The translations under genes were made by a program, and so were the position numbers. This document shows positions 45,746 to 56,173 of a stretch of 64,000 nucleotides of DNA, piece by piece. The DNA lies in assembly GCA_031002005.1 (NCBI GenBank), contig JARYHS010013631.1:64539832-64603831 (forward strand). The letters are read 5' to 3'. The notes below the pieces were generated by a model. It saw only the letters and a list, made by a program, of their open reading frames with translations, made no database searches and was not told the origin of the DNA. Positions within the stretch are counted from its first letter, which is position 1, and every line of letters starts with the position of its first letter. The stretch is from Vandiemenella viatica (Eukaryota; Arthropoda; Insecta; Orthoptera; Morabidae).

Positions 45746-46710
45746 GAGATTTTCGCTCTGTTGTTGGCGACAAGGTGTGGCGGCGAGGCGTTCATCTGCA
45801 TGGATAACCAGGCAGCACAGGATGTTGTAGTAGCTGTTGGCAGCTGGCATTTACAAGGTACTGTTGCCTTGCAGGAGCACACTGTTGCTGGATGATTGTG
45901 CACACGGGGTCGAAAACTGAACGTGTGGTTTTCACAAAGATGCAGCCAAATATATAGTCTTTTCTAGTCGCTCCACGGTAGCTATGTTGTGAGACACATA
46001 TGTGGTGTTGCTTAATGTTGTTGTTCATGCCATGTCGTGAAACAATTGACAGGCTTTAGCTCCGAACTTTTTCCATGGTTCAATGTTCATATTGCAAGTT
46101 CTTCTATACTAGGGAATAATTATACGTGTCGACTTAAAGTCCACTCTTGGTTTTATTAACTGAACACATACAAGTTTTGGATCACCACCTATATTTAATT
46201 TAGCAAATCTGACCACAGATAAGGCAATGACAAGATTACAGATTCTCACCACACTCTGGTCTGGCCAACTCCATGCCAACCATCACTCCAACAAACTAAT
46301 TCCAAAACATACTCAGTTCATGTAGAAACTTTACTCCAAATTACTTAGAAGTGTAATACAAAACACTTCCTTCAATACTTTGTTCACAAAGGCAACACAG
46401 ACTTGGCTACCATTCTAAAAGATGCAATACAACAACTCATCGTTCACTAGCTGCCTGCCAAACTCATACTACTTACAACGATTACCGAACAATCCTTTAC
46501 TGTACTCCTCTGCAACCTAAAATGCTCCCCAAAACCTATTACATATCAAACAATTAATATCTCTAAAAATAGTTCTTTGATTTACCTAAACTATACAAAT
46601 GCTTTATGTCAACAACCCCAGATAAATCAAAAACATGTTAAACATAACGGTTGCAAGTCCACAACTAGTAACTTTTCAGCACATTATACTGAATATTACT
46701 GTCTCGCCAC
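45746..46710. other. Unassigned DNA
   Basis: I considered a primer-binding-site-like TTGGCGACAAGG at about 45759-45770, but no LTR pair supports it. No gene is seen. Confidence 0.4.
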
Positions 46711-46825
46711 AAGAGATTGGTATGCAACTATATGCGAAATGTCTGTGAGGAAAGAAACTTGCTTGCAGGTCAACAAGATGGCTTTAGGTGAGGACATTCA
46801 TGAGAACCACATATGGTTCCTAGCA
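46711..46825 (+). repeat. CR1-type LINE family fragment, 115 bp
   Basis: AGAGATTGGTATGCAACTAT and following sequence aligns with 23377-23490 of copy A (RT finger region) at about 80 percent by eye. The alignment stops abruptly at both sides. Confidence 0.7.
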
Positions 46826-47590
46826 TCTATCAATTCTAACATCAAGGGCAATAATTCTTATCTTCTGTTCTAATAATTTCCTTTTTTTTTTTTTTACATA
46901 ACCATTTTCCATGGTACAGATGTCTCAATGAAACCATTTCTGAATCACTTTGCAAAAAATTCCCACCCTCACTAATCTGAGGCAATCACCACACGTTCCG
47001 CCATTAATAACAAGGAATTACTAACAGTTGTTAAGAAACCAATGTGCAGAACATGAGAGGATAAGTTGTTCAACCTAACTTTACAAGAAAACAGCTAAAT
47101 TAACTCTTCACACAAGCAAAATTATGGTTAAGATTCTACAAAGCAGTGATTAATTACTTTTAAACACAATATCAAAAAGAGCACTAATGATACTAACACC
47201 AAGAACTAAATAAAATTTAAATGATATTTATGCTAGCTATGAAAAAATCAGAGACTAAGTGTAACATTCAAAAATGGAAAACATAGCAATATCACAGTCG
47301 ACAGGTTCTTCCGTAAATAAAATTCTTCACTAACACTCACAGTATTATGCTATATTATTACTTATAGTTTTGAATGAATTTATAGCAAAACCTAACTTTT
47401 AACTACATTTATCTATGATCTGTGCACACCACAGAGCGATTAACATAGACACCCAGTTATTTTCAAAAGAATGCTTCTTCTTACCATCATTAATTTAAAT
47501 CATCACTGAAGCATTCATTACCTATTTATGATATGTCCAATGCTTATGCTGACTCGTTCTTTCAGCTGGTCTTGAAAATTACAGTCATCA
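46826..47590. other. Unassigned AT-rich DNA
   Basis: No supportable feature. Confidence 0.5.
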
Positions 47591-47599
47591 GTCCAACGT

Positions 47600-48130
47600 G
47601 CACCTATTATATTCAGATCACCTCAATGGCTCAACAACGGCCTCTCCTATTTTGCACACTAGACTTTCCATTTTCTACTCTTTTCCATCCAACTCTTCAT
47701 CAACAACTTGGTCCAGTTGTCTGCTCTCTTCAGCATGCATACCTTCACTCCTCTCAAGCCATCTATTCCTTGGTCTTCTTTGAGGCCATTTAACTTGTTT
47801 CTTGATTTCATGTATTTTCTATTCTTATAAATTTTCTTAACATATTCATCACATCTGAGTCTTGCTCTGTCCCTAACACTTTCATTTCAAATTCTCACCA
47901 TTTTTACTACCCCTATTCTGCTTATGATACTATTCATTCACTGTTCATGCTCTGACAACATAAAGCATAGTAACTTAGTACACTTGGTAAATTATTCTGT
48001 TACTTCTCTGAGCCACATCCTCGTTCCATATCAGGCTTCTGTCACTCCTTAAAAATGTTTTTGCCACTTGCTTCCAATTTTTCCCCACTGCACTTCCCAC
48101 TTGTTCTCCTTCCATTATGCTTCCACTGGT
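47600..48130 (-). pseudogene. Possible LINE ORF2 C-terminal remnant
   Basis: On the minus strand short frames give WPQRRPRNRWLERSEG, like the basic GRP.NRW.E tail of many LINE proteins, plus Arg/Lys-rich helical stretches. Frames change often and no catalytic motif is present. Weak call. Confidence 0.3.
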
Positions 48131-48697
48131 AACTACTTCTTGATTCCAGCTGTGATAATATACTCATTTTATTTTGTATTAAATCTCATGTCAAATTTGT
48201 CCCATAATGTCTCCCCATACCTCTAACTGCCACAGACTAATGTACATCCCTTCCTCCAGGAGGTGAAAGACAGACAATGGCATGAACTAGGGAAGTGCCT
48301 ATAGGGGTAATATTCTCTAAAGGCTACAAGTGCCCCATGACTGCTATTCTAATATTGTAACTCTGAAGTCCCTACAGTAGCCCAAAAGTGAGGGGTCTAA
48401 TGGAGCTATTGTAAATACATGATAGATCTTGCAAACCAGTAGTCTATACATCATTGTTTTCAAAGTGCAAAAAAAACTTCTTGATTTTTATATGGATTGT
48501 TGAATTATTCTCCTATCTCGGTAGTTTACACATGAAGTCTTTAAAATTTCAGACATCTTGCTCCATTCAGCATTGAAGAAAACATTCTTATGTTCATTCA
48601 TATCATAAGTATTCCTTTGTTTTTCAATATCTACCATTCCAATATTAATATTAATCCTATTGGACCCAAATTTTTAATGGGCCCAAGTTGATCTAGA

Positions 48698-48760
48698 TCT
48701 AATTTAATTTCAATGGAGCGCACGCCCTGGTGGCAATATCACCTCCAATTTCTTTTCTGC
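48698..48760 (-). repeat. CR1-type LINE family 3' terminus
   Basis: The minus strand carries GGTGATATTGCCACC..GGGCGTGCGCTCCATTG followed by AAATTAAATTAG. It matches the ends of the copies at 45690-45720 and 52220-52260. Confidence 0.65.
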
Positions 48761-49265
48761 TCATCTGTGTATCATCGAAGTTAATAACTTTAAAGTTAAT
48801 AATTTCTATATAGTAGTTAATAATTTCTAATACAGTAATTTCTCTACAGTAGTTTTGTCTGCTTCAGTTTTCTTCAGAAATGAGTAAATAATACTTTTAT
48901 TAAAAATCTGCTAGTGTCATCTTGTTTCTGTTATCAGTTTGAATAATATTTTCATTTCTTCTTATACTTAAGATATTGGCCGTTCTGAGTGAATCTTAAT
49001 TTATACTGCCTAGCCTTTGGCTTGGAAAATTATTATCCTCCCTGGTGTATGATGGAAGTATCAGGTATTATATAGGTATATGCCACTGTTGTATATCTGT
49101 GTTAGAAAACTTGGTTCTAAGTAGTTGAATCATTGTGTACCAAATATTTAGTTTTAATAACAATGTTTTGTTGGAGATATAGATGTGATGTAAAATATTT
49201 CAACAGTATGAATATACAATAAATAATTCATTTACATTGTAGTTAATACATAAAAAGAAAACAAG
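48761..49265. other. AT-rich DNA downstream of the carrier gene
   Basis: No gene is recognised. It follows the inferred polyadenylation site of the carrier gene. Confidence 0.4.
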
Positions 49266-49269
49266 AATT

Positions 49270-49453
49270 TTCAAAGTGCTCATTGTTTTATTCTTACAAC
49301 ACTTACATCCCATTGCAAGACCTTCACATGCTGTTAATATATTGTTCAAAGAGCCTAAAACAATAATTCTTTGACACTTGCTTCAAATAAATCACCTAAC
49401 AAAACTTTAACAGACTACTTCAACAATTCTTCAAGGTAACCACTTCAGTTCAT
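49270..49453 (-). other. SLC25A10: Carrier gene, 3' UTR exon (inferred)
   Basis: A strong acceptor TTTGTTTTTCAG ends at 49454 on the minus strand. An AATAAA lies at 49287-49292, so cleavage would fall near 49265-49275. This exon would be non-coding. It is inferred from splice and poly(A) signals only. Confidence 0.5.
49287..49292 (-). terminator. Polyadenylation signal AATAAA of the carrier gene
   Basis: AATAAA on the minus strand, about 165 bases inside the inferred 3' UTR exon and before a GT-rich stretch. Confidence 0.5.
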
Positions 49454-49647
49454 CTGAAAAACAAATGAAATTATTAATGCTTATAATGCAATATCAACAA
49501 CCAACTTAAGTTAGTTTTTAATAAATGCTTCATGTGAGACAATTTAATTCTTTAAAGAATGTGAGCTAGTTAATGGGAAAAAAAAAATCATAACATGCAG
49601 ATAAAATCAAGAATTAACTATTATACATGGTTACATACTTGTCTGTA

Positions 49648-49755
49648 TTAGCGATTATTTGTAACAACTGTTCCAAAATTGAGACGCAGCTGTTCAAAGA
49701 AAACAAATGTGAGTATCGTGTGAGGAGCAAGACGTACAAATCTCAGCGTGTAGCC
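49648..49755 (-). CDS. SLC25A10: Mitochondrial dicarboxylate-carrier-type protein, last coding exon
   Basis: The minus strand has an acceptor TTTATTTCTATTGCAG ending at 49756. It is followed in phase 0 by 35 codons, ending in TAA at 49648-49650. The peptide has RLAPHTILTFVFFEQL and LNFG, the sixth transmembrane helix and C-terminus of SLC25 carriers of the dicarboxylate (DIC) type. Such carriers exchange malate or succinate for phosphate across the inner mitochondrial membrane. The exon joins in phase to 59619-59675. A donor GTATGT begins at 49638, only nine bases after the stop, so the 3' UTR is probably spliced. Near the start, the residues before RLAP differ from the usual proline-containing pattern. 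The upstream exons with the P-x-D/E-x-x-K/R repeats are outside the window or not recognised. Confidence 0.8.
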   Translation of the reverse strand, partial: GYTLRFVRLAPHTILTFVFFEQLRLNFGTVVTNNR

Positions 49756-50430
49756 CTGCAATAGAAATAAATATATTTTAAATTGAAAATTATTATCTGC
49801 ATTATGTAACAATCCTGTCATGTAAGTCTGAATCATTTTTCAGTGTCATATAGTAATAAAATGCTTGTGTCTATCCAGCCACATAAAAATTTCACTTTCT
49901 TGGAACATATCAAGGGAAACAATATCTGCCATACTTTCAATTAAATGCAATTACATTGCTGTAGTAATTGTTAGTTTCAGCAGTATTAGGGCAATGGTCA
50001 AAGACAAATATCAAATTAGCTGATGGTGTCATATACTCTGCTGTCCATTACTAACTCTCTGCTGCTTTAACACATTGATCACAATGTTCCAGGCCATATC
50101 AAGCTGGTATTTAGTATTTCTGATTTCAATAGCTTCCAGATAGAACAGAAAAGAATACATTTACATTTGTAAGAGACAATGTCCATTAATTACTGAGTAT
50201 TTATACTTATTACTAAGTTTTTCTTTATGTTTGAAAATAAAATAATCTTAAATATATATAAAAGTGTTAAAAACATTTTATTTTTAAGTGATACAACCCT
50301 AATATCTGATTTAATATTTTTACCATTCTAACATTTATATTTTATAATTGTACTAGCCGCAAAGTCTGTAAAAAATCATGGGTTTAATGGAGTATTCTGG
50401 CAATTAATTTCTTTTTAGTTGCTTACCTAA
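49756..50430. other. Carrier-gene intron, no feature
   Basis: AT-rich intron sequence with no element recognised. Confidence 0.5.
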
Positions 50431-51400
50431 ATAGAATTGTTATAAAAGAAAGCTCAACGTGCTGTAATTTCTTGTTCCCTGTGATGTAGCAAAAAGTTTC
50501 AGTTGTTAACTTGACCCAGGTTGTGTTTCAGCCTAACCACAATCTCCACCAATATCACCGGTAGAAAATCAAAGCTTCAATCACACACGAATTAATACAT
50601 TCCCTGTATTGCATGTCAATGTCGTCATGCATCACGATACAAACTTGATACAAACTTGATCCAAAATCTTCACATTTTCTTACAATTTTCTTATTGCCTA
50701 TCATGAAGGTCGATGTTTTGAACACCTGACACAGCTTATATTGGCTGAAATAATGACCACAGTGGAAGCAAAGGATGCAATAAATAAATCTTAACAACTT
50801 ATGTTATGCCACGTAATATTAGTTTTAATTGTGGTTTAGGCCACAGAGATCGCAATCAATTTGGAACTTCTTTCATTCAAGCCAAGTAATTATTTCAGTA
50901 AAAAAGCAATTAATATGCCATTCAAGCATTACATTTCTTAGAAATTACTTAAATAAATAGAATTGTTAAAAAAATAAAGCTCCATGAAATTCCTAGTGCT
51001 TTGCTGTGTAACAAAAGGTTTTTATTGCTATTCTGGTACAGGTTGCATTTCAACCAGACCATGCACTTAACTTGATGCCAGAGAAACAATTCTGCAATCA
51101 CACACATATTAATACACGTACTATATCACATTTTGGTGTTAATAATGCATCACAATATAAACTAAATAAAAAATCTTGACAGGTTCTTCCATATTCCTTT
51201 TTATTCGTGATTCACATTTGAATGGCTGACACAGATACATGCGGCTGAAATCTAGTATCCCTAAAAGCAAAGGAAATTAAAAATAAATCTTAACAACTTA
51301 CATCATTCCACATAATATTAGTTTTAATTGTAGTCTATGCTGTATAGATTGCGATCAGTGTGGAACTGCTTTCGTTAAAATGAATTAAAGATTTAAGTAA
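50431..51400. repeat. Diverged tandem duplication, unit about 525 bp
   Basis: 50431-50900 and 50957-51400 share the order ATAGAATTGTTA, CCAGGTTG..TTTCA.CC, CACACA.ATTAATACA, GCATCA..ATA.AAACT, CTGACACAG, AAATAAATCTTAACAACTTA and TAATATTAGTTTTAATTGT. Identity is about 70-75 percent by eye. A third, partial copy is seen at about 55800-56105 with the CAGGCTGTGTTTCGACCTAATCATAA and ATTAATACATACCA words. It lies in the carrier intron. Confidence 0.7.
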
Positions 51401-52224
51401 CAGAACACTCAAGAAAACAAATTAAATTATTTAAAAAAAATAATACTTAATTACTCATACCCTCTGCTGTAACATCAAGTGCCAGTTCTAATAACAATCC
51501 ATCAAAACTGCCACTAACATTGCGAAAAATAAAGTTTTATCTCACATATCAGTAGCAAAATATTTTAATGAATACTTTTACATAAAACAAATATTAAATA
51601 AATCTAAGCAACTAATAATTTTAGCATGATAAGTACAAGGAGTATAAGTCACAATTTTAACAATTTCTTGCTATCAATTTCTTTTGACTATAAATTCATG
51701 TCTTATCATCTCAATATATGTATAAACAGTACATGTCAGTATTTTTTTTCTAACAATTCAACATTGAAACTATTAGTACAAATCAATCCACATTTCATCC
51801 GATCTGTGAAAGGAGTTCAACTCAAGTTATACAATGATAATGACTTACACTCCTTGTATTTATGATGATAGAATTATTATGCCAATTTAAACACAATACA
51901 TACTTTTATTTCAGTGTTCTGTCAGTTAATTTAATTGCGGATGCTTAGAAATGTTATTACATAATATGTATAGCCAAGAACAACGGTGTAAAGTGTGACA
52001 TCAGTGTGCGACGTCACAGAGTGATGTCATGGTGTGACAGGTGATGTCATAGATGACCAACAGTTGCTTATTATAATATTAGATATCTATTTTTATTTTA
52101 ACTTTCCCTTTTCTGATACTATAATTGTGTAAACGTTTCCTTTCTTCCTAATTAATGAGTTTCCTTAACACTTGTTATGCTCTGATAGATATATATTGAA
52201 GGAAGTGTATTATTTAATTTAATT
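51401..52224. other. Carrier-gene intron, AT-rich
   Basis: No gene. A GTGATGTCA-type word recurs near 52000-52050. Confidence 0.45.
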
Positions 52225-53640
52225 TCATTTCACTGCAATGGAGTACATGCTCCAGTGATAACTTCCCTACATATCCATTTTTTCCCTTTCGTGTACCTGC
52301 TTATATCAGCCCTCTCCAAATTTCAACTTTAATTTTTTTTTTAGAGTTTTTGGAATATTATTAATCATCTCTCTTGGTAATGTATTCCAAACCCTGACCC
52401 ACTTACCTACGAAATAAAATCTTCCCACATCCTTATGACTGAAATTTTATGTGACCGGTCATGGTCATGGTCATCTTTTCTCTTTCATACACCTCACCTA
52501 ATTCTTTCGCCAATATATGCCTTATACACTCCCATGACTCTCTTCACACTTCTCCTGTCTTCCATTGAATCCCACTCCAGTTCCTTTATTATATCATTTG
52601 CTGATTGTGTTTTGCAGAAATTTGCAGAGATAAATCTAGCAGCCTTTCTTTGCATCCCTCCAACTCCTGTATTTGATACCCAAAATGTGGATCTCATACT
52701 TCACCAAAATTTTCAAGCAATGTTCTGACCATGATTTTTTTTTAAACCAAATTCCCTTTTCTGGCATGTCTCCTCATCACTCTCTCCAATGAGTTAGTCA
52801 TTAGGTAAAATTCGTTGTGTAAACACGTTCCGAGCCTAATGGCCCGTTTTTCTACTTGTGAACAAGGCAGATGCCGAAATATTGTGTAGTTGTTTGTCAG
52901 CATAAGTGTTCCCTCTCATCGCATCCGTCCACTTTGGTATATGGTGGGTTAATTTTCCTTTCTTTTCTTATTTATATCGCCTAGAAGCCGCTTTCATTTT
53001 CCTTAGTTGCATCTCCAGTAAGTGTAAGATTTTGAAACCTATCCGTACTAACTCTCCAGTTTATCATGCCCAGTTTAGTTTGTAATCGAAAATAATGTCA
53101 AGGTATTTAATTTTCACATTTTTAACAAGCAATTATTTCCCCACTTTATTATCACAATCAACCTTTAGTTTTTTTACCTGAGGACTTAATAATCTGACTT
53201 TTCCTTGTATTTATCTTCATCCGATGTTGACCTACCCAGTTAGATATCCTATTCAGATCACCTTGCAGCTGTTCACAGCCTTCTACTGTTTTGATCCTAT
53301 TATATAGCATTAACAACCAGACTTCTGGTAGTAACCCATCAACACCCAACTCCCATTTTCACTTGCATTTCCTTTGATCCTGCATTTCCTACCCTAACAT
53401 TTTGCTTTCTACCTTTTAAGAAATTTTCTGCCCAGCAAATCAGTTTTTGATCCACTAAAATAGTTTGTACCTCATTTAGCACCATTTTAATGCTCACTCT
53501 GTTAAAAGCATTTGAAAGATCTAGTACTACATTATCAATTTGGGCTAAGGTATTATTAAAAGCAAAATACTGTAGCTCACTCTCGTAAGTAAACTGTAGT
53601 ATATTTTGTATTTGAACAAATCAAAAATCCAAACCAGGGT
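52225..53640 (-). pseudogene. CR1-type LINE copy C, split by a Penelope insertion
   Basis: On the minus strand the RT region (VDNVVLDLSNAFNRVSIKMVLNEV near 53500) is followed by ISNWVGQHRMKINTRKSQI (53158-53349). After the insertion at 52795-53011 come RKAARFISANFCK and EWDSMEDRR (52494-52697), then the 3' UTR and the terminal block at about 52240. Several stops are present. It shares the family of copies A and B. Confidence 0.82.
52795..53011 (+). repeat. Penelope-like 3'-end insertion with 12-bp target duplication
   Basis: TCTCCAATGAGT at 52783-52794 and TCTCCAGTAAGT at 53012-53023 flank the insert (two mismatches). It carries GAGCCTAATGGCCCG, the hairpin GGC-AGAT-GCC followed by GAAATATTGTG, and the end CTAGAAGCCGCTTTCATTTT. 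The same sequence is found at 58871-59159. Confidence 0.8.
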
Positions 53641-53715
53641 CATAATTATGAATGTTATATTGCAGCATTTCTCAACCTGTGTTTTGCAAAGATGGTACAG
53701 GTGGTCTGGAAGCAG

Positions 53716-54450
53716 AAAATTAAAAAAATAATTGTTAAAAAAAACATAAAAACTGCCTTAAAAAAAAAGCACACTAAAAATTTTAAAATAACCTTGCTTA
53801 GAAGAAAGTAAATCTAAATTGACAATATTTTACATTACTGTTATAGAAATTTTTACATTAATTAGTTATTTATGGAGTCGGTGCCAGCTGTCACATGGCA
53901 AAGATCGAATCAGTGAACTTTATTTGGTGTTCGAGGCCAAACGGGAATTGCGATAAAAATTCCAAATATTTTACAGAATTTCGTGAGGCAGATATTGTTA
54001 TTGTGGAAGACATCTTAGGGAAACAAAATTAGATAGTATTTTAATCTGTGGCACGGCCTAGTTGGTCTTCCAGACACATCTCTGGTGCTACAGTGTTAGT
54101 TGGTAGTCTGCATCATGCAGTAAATGCTTTACAGTTAGTATAATATCGGCGTATCATCTGTATGTTTCAGTTTTGTTGAAACATACTTCTAGCATTAATT
54201 GTAGGTAAGTAGTAACATTATTTTTTTACGTTTTATTGTTAACCTTATTGTTTTTATCTTTTAGTTTTTCTTGCTTTGTCTGGCACCGACTCCAAAAATT
54301 ACTAATTAATGTAAAAATCTCTAAACAGTAATGTAAAATATTGTCCATTTAGATTTACTTTCTTCTAAGCAAGGTTATTTTAATATTTTTAATGTGATTT
54401 TTTAAAGGCGGTTTTTATATTTTTTTAAACAATTATTTAATTTTTAAATT
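53716..54450. mobile_element. Long inverted-repeat (foldback) element, arms about 170 bp
   Basis: 53716-53887 and 54281-54450 are reverse complements at about 85 percent identity by eye, including GGAGTCGGTGCCAG against CTGGCACCGACTCC and the AAGGTTATTTTAA core. A unique spacer of about 390 bp lies between. No reading frame is evident and no clean target duplication was found. Confidence 0.75.
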
Positions 54451-54489
54451 TTTAGTGGCATTATAGTTTGTTTCGTATTTTAAAGATGC

Positions 54490-54543
54490 CGCAACAGTTC
54501 TCATTTTGCGAACTTCCTGGTAGTTCGGTGGTTAAAGCGCTTG

Positions 54544-54570
<27 letters not shown>
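54490..54570 (+). repeat. tRNA-like SINE head fragment and poly(T)
   Basis: TAGTTCGGTGGTTAAAGCG resembles a pol III A box of a tRNA-like head, followed immediately by a run of 27 T (54544-54570). No B box or body follows, so it is a fragment or chance. Confidence 0.35.
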
Positions 54571-54575
<5 letters not shown>

Positions 54576-54613
54576 GTCCTTGTATACACCAACAACTTCC
54601 AGAACGGGGTTAA

Positions 54614-55788
54614 CCCTTTGACTGCTGTAGACGCGTTAACGCGCGTGGCTACTACTGCGCCCAGGTGCTCCAGACGTGTATACACGCGCCGCCTTGCCGC
54701 TCTGTCTCTGCTCCAGACGTGTATACACGCGCCGCCTCGCCGCCCTGTCTGTACTCCAGACGTGTTAACACGCTAGCCTCTTAGCGGCCTGGCTATGAAG
54801 CCATATTTCCACCCAGGGTGGTTAGTTGTTTTCCTCATTCGGCCCTTGAGCATTGGCAGCTGCGATCTAATTTGTGTTGCTCTTTTCCTTTTAGTTTTCG
54901 CTGAGAAAATGGCATACAGTCATTATTTTTTTTAACTGCTTAACGTCTCTTAACAGCGAGGTTTTTAGAGATGTTAAAGAATGGGGGGCAAGGAATGGTA
55001 AGGAATTCGGCTATGGCCTTTTGAAGGAAGCATCCCGGCATTCACCTGGAGTGATTTGGGGAAACCATGGAAAACCCAAATCTGGATGCCTAGACGGGGA
55101 TTTGAACCATCGTCCTCCCGAATACGCCGTCGTGTTTGTACCGCGGAAGAAATCATGGAGATTGTTACTAGAAGCGACAGTGAATATAATCACTTTAATA
55201 TGGATGACAGTGATAACCCTTCGACAGGATCTCGATGTAATTTTCCTAAGCTGTGTACATCAGCTAGTGGAAAATGACCATTTTTCAGAGTTTGAAGCTA
55301 CAGATTGTTCGAGCGAAATGTGTGGAAAAAGAGAATGCTTTAGTGACGTGTTTGACAGCATGTGCTTGTCGATTAAGCTGCAGGACACAAGTGTGGATTA
55401 CGTTAACATTCCAGCAGTTTGTCATTTTTCCTGATATTCGGAAAGGTTCTCTCCAGATAAATTACTACGCTCACAAACTAAAAACATTTCAGTTGCTGTA
55501 ATATCTATATAGTATATGAAGTACCGTCATGTTTGATTATGCAGACATTTACTTTTAGAGGAGCTTTAAACTGAAAAACTTTAGATGTTATATTAACTGT
55601 ATTTATTTTGTATCTGCGGTTTCAAATCGCAGAGCGACAGCAGAAGAACTCCACACACAACGCTCCAGATGTATTCAGCACACAGCGGTCCGGTCTAATG
55701 CGGCATTCCAGCGCAGGTAAACAGCTTAGGCGTAAACAAAGCCGCACTCAGCGAGGGCTCGGCCGGCCGAACCGTAGCAGTTAAAGGG
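54614..55788. mobile_element. piggyBac-type element, 1.18 kb, TTAA target duplication
   Basis: TTAA at 54610-54613 and 55789-55792 flanks termini CCCTTTGACTGCTG and, on the other strand, CCCTTTAACTGCTA. A unit of about 60 bp with CCAGACGTGTATACACGCG is repeated three times just inside the left end. The interior encodes only short frames, one with an acidic stretch (TAEEIMEIVTRSDSEYNHFN) that could be a transposase start, but no DDD core is visible. A SINE is inserted at 54925-55127. Confidence 0.82.
54925..55127 (-). repeat. SINE copy 5, inside the piggyBac element
   Basis: The minus-strand body and the GTTAAGCAGTTAAAAAAA tail match copy 3. The tRNA-like head is cut at about 55127. Confidence 0.85.
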
Positions 55789-55799
55789 TTAATTGGATG

Positions 55800-56105
55800 C
55801 TCTGTTAAGAACATCAGTTTACATTTTCGTCCAGGCTGTGTTTCGACCTAATCATAACCGGTTAAAGCTGCTGCTGCTGCTCGACAATCGAAACATGTAA
55901 CATCTGGGCATTAATACATACCACATACACAACTCTGTCTCTAGAACATATCTGTTTGTTCCGACATCACACAGAAAATATAGATTTTTAATTGGTTTTC
56001 ACAGCATGAAAGCTTGGGGTCTAAGTTGAAATCTGAAGTACATGTTGAGACATTAGGATACATTTATTTTATGTATATTCTGCCATGACTTAAACATAGC
56101 TTAAT
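55800..56105. repeat. Diverged third copy of the 50431-51400 unit
   Basis: Word order and spacing match the tandem units at about 65-70 percent by eye. It lies directly after the piggyBac right end. Confidence 0.5.
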
Positions 56106-56128
56106 TGATATTGACAGGATCTAAAACT

Positions 56129-56129
<1 letters not shown>

Positions 56130-56169
<40 letters not shown>
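56130..56169 (+). repeat. Poly(T) run, 40 bases
   Basis: An uninterrupted T run at the start of the minisatellite. Confidence 0.95.

Positions 56170-56173
<4 letters not shown>

Noticed and set aside
45740..45800. LTR element start with TTGGCGACAAGG primer-binding site
   Set aside because: No LTR pair, no purine tract and no gag frame of useful length follow.
47533..47793. Plus-strand frame with 86 codons
   Set aside because: It lies opposite a possible LINE remnant and has biased Ser/Leu/His content typical of a shadow frame.
54610..54800. CpG-rich promoter
   Set aside because: The GC-rich words are tandem repeats within the piggyBac-type end.
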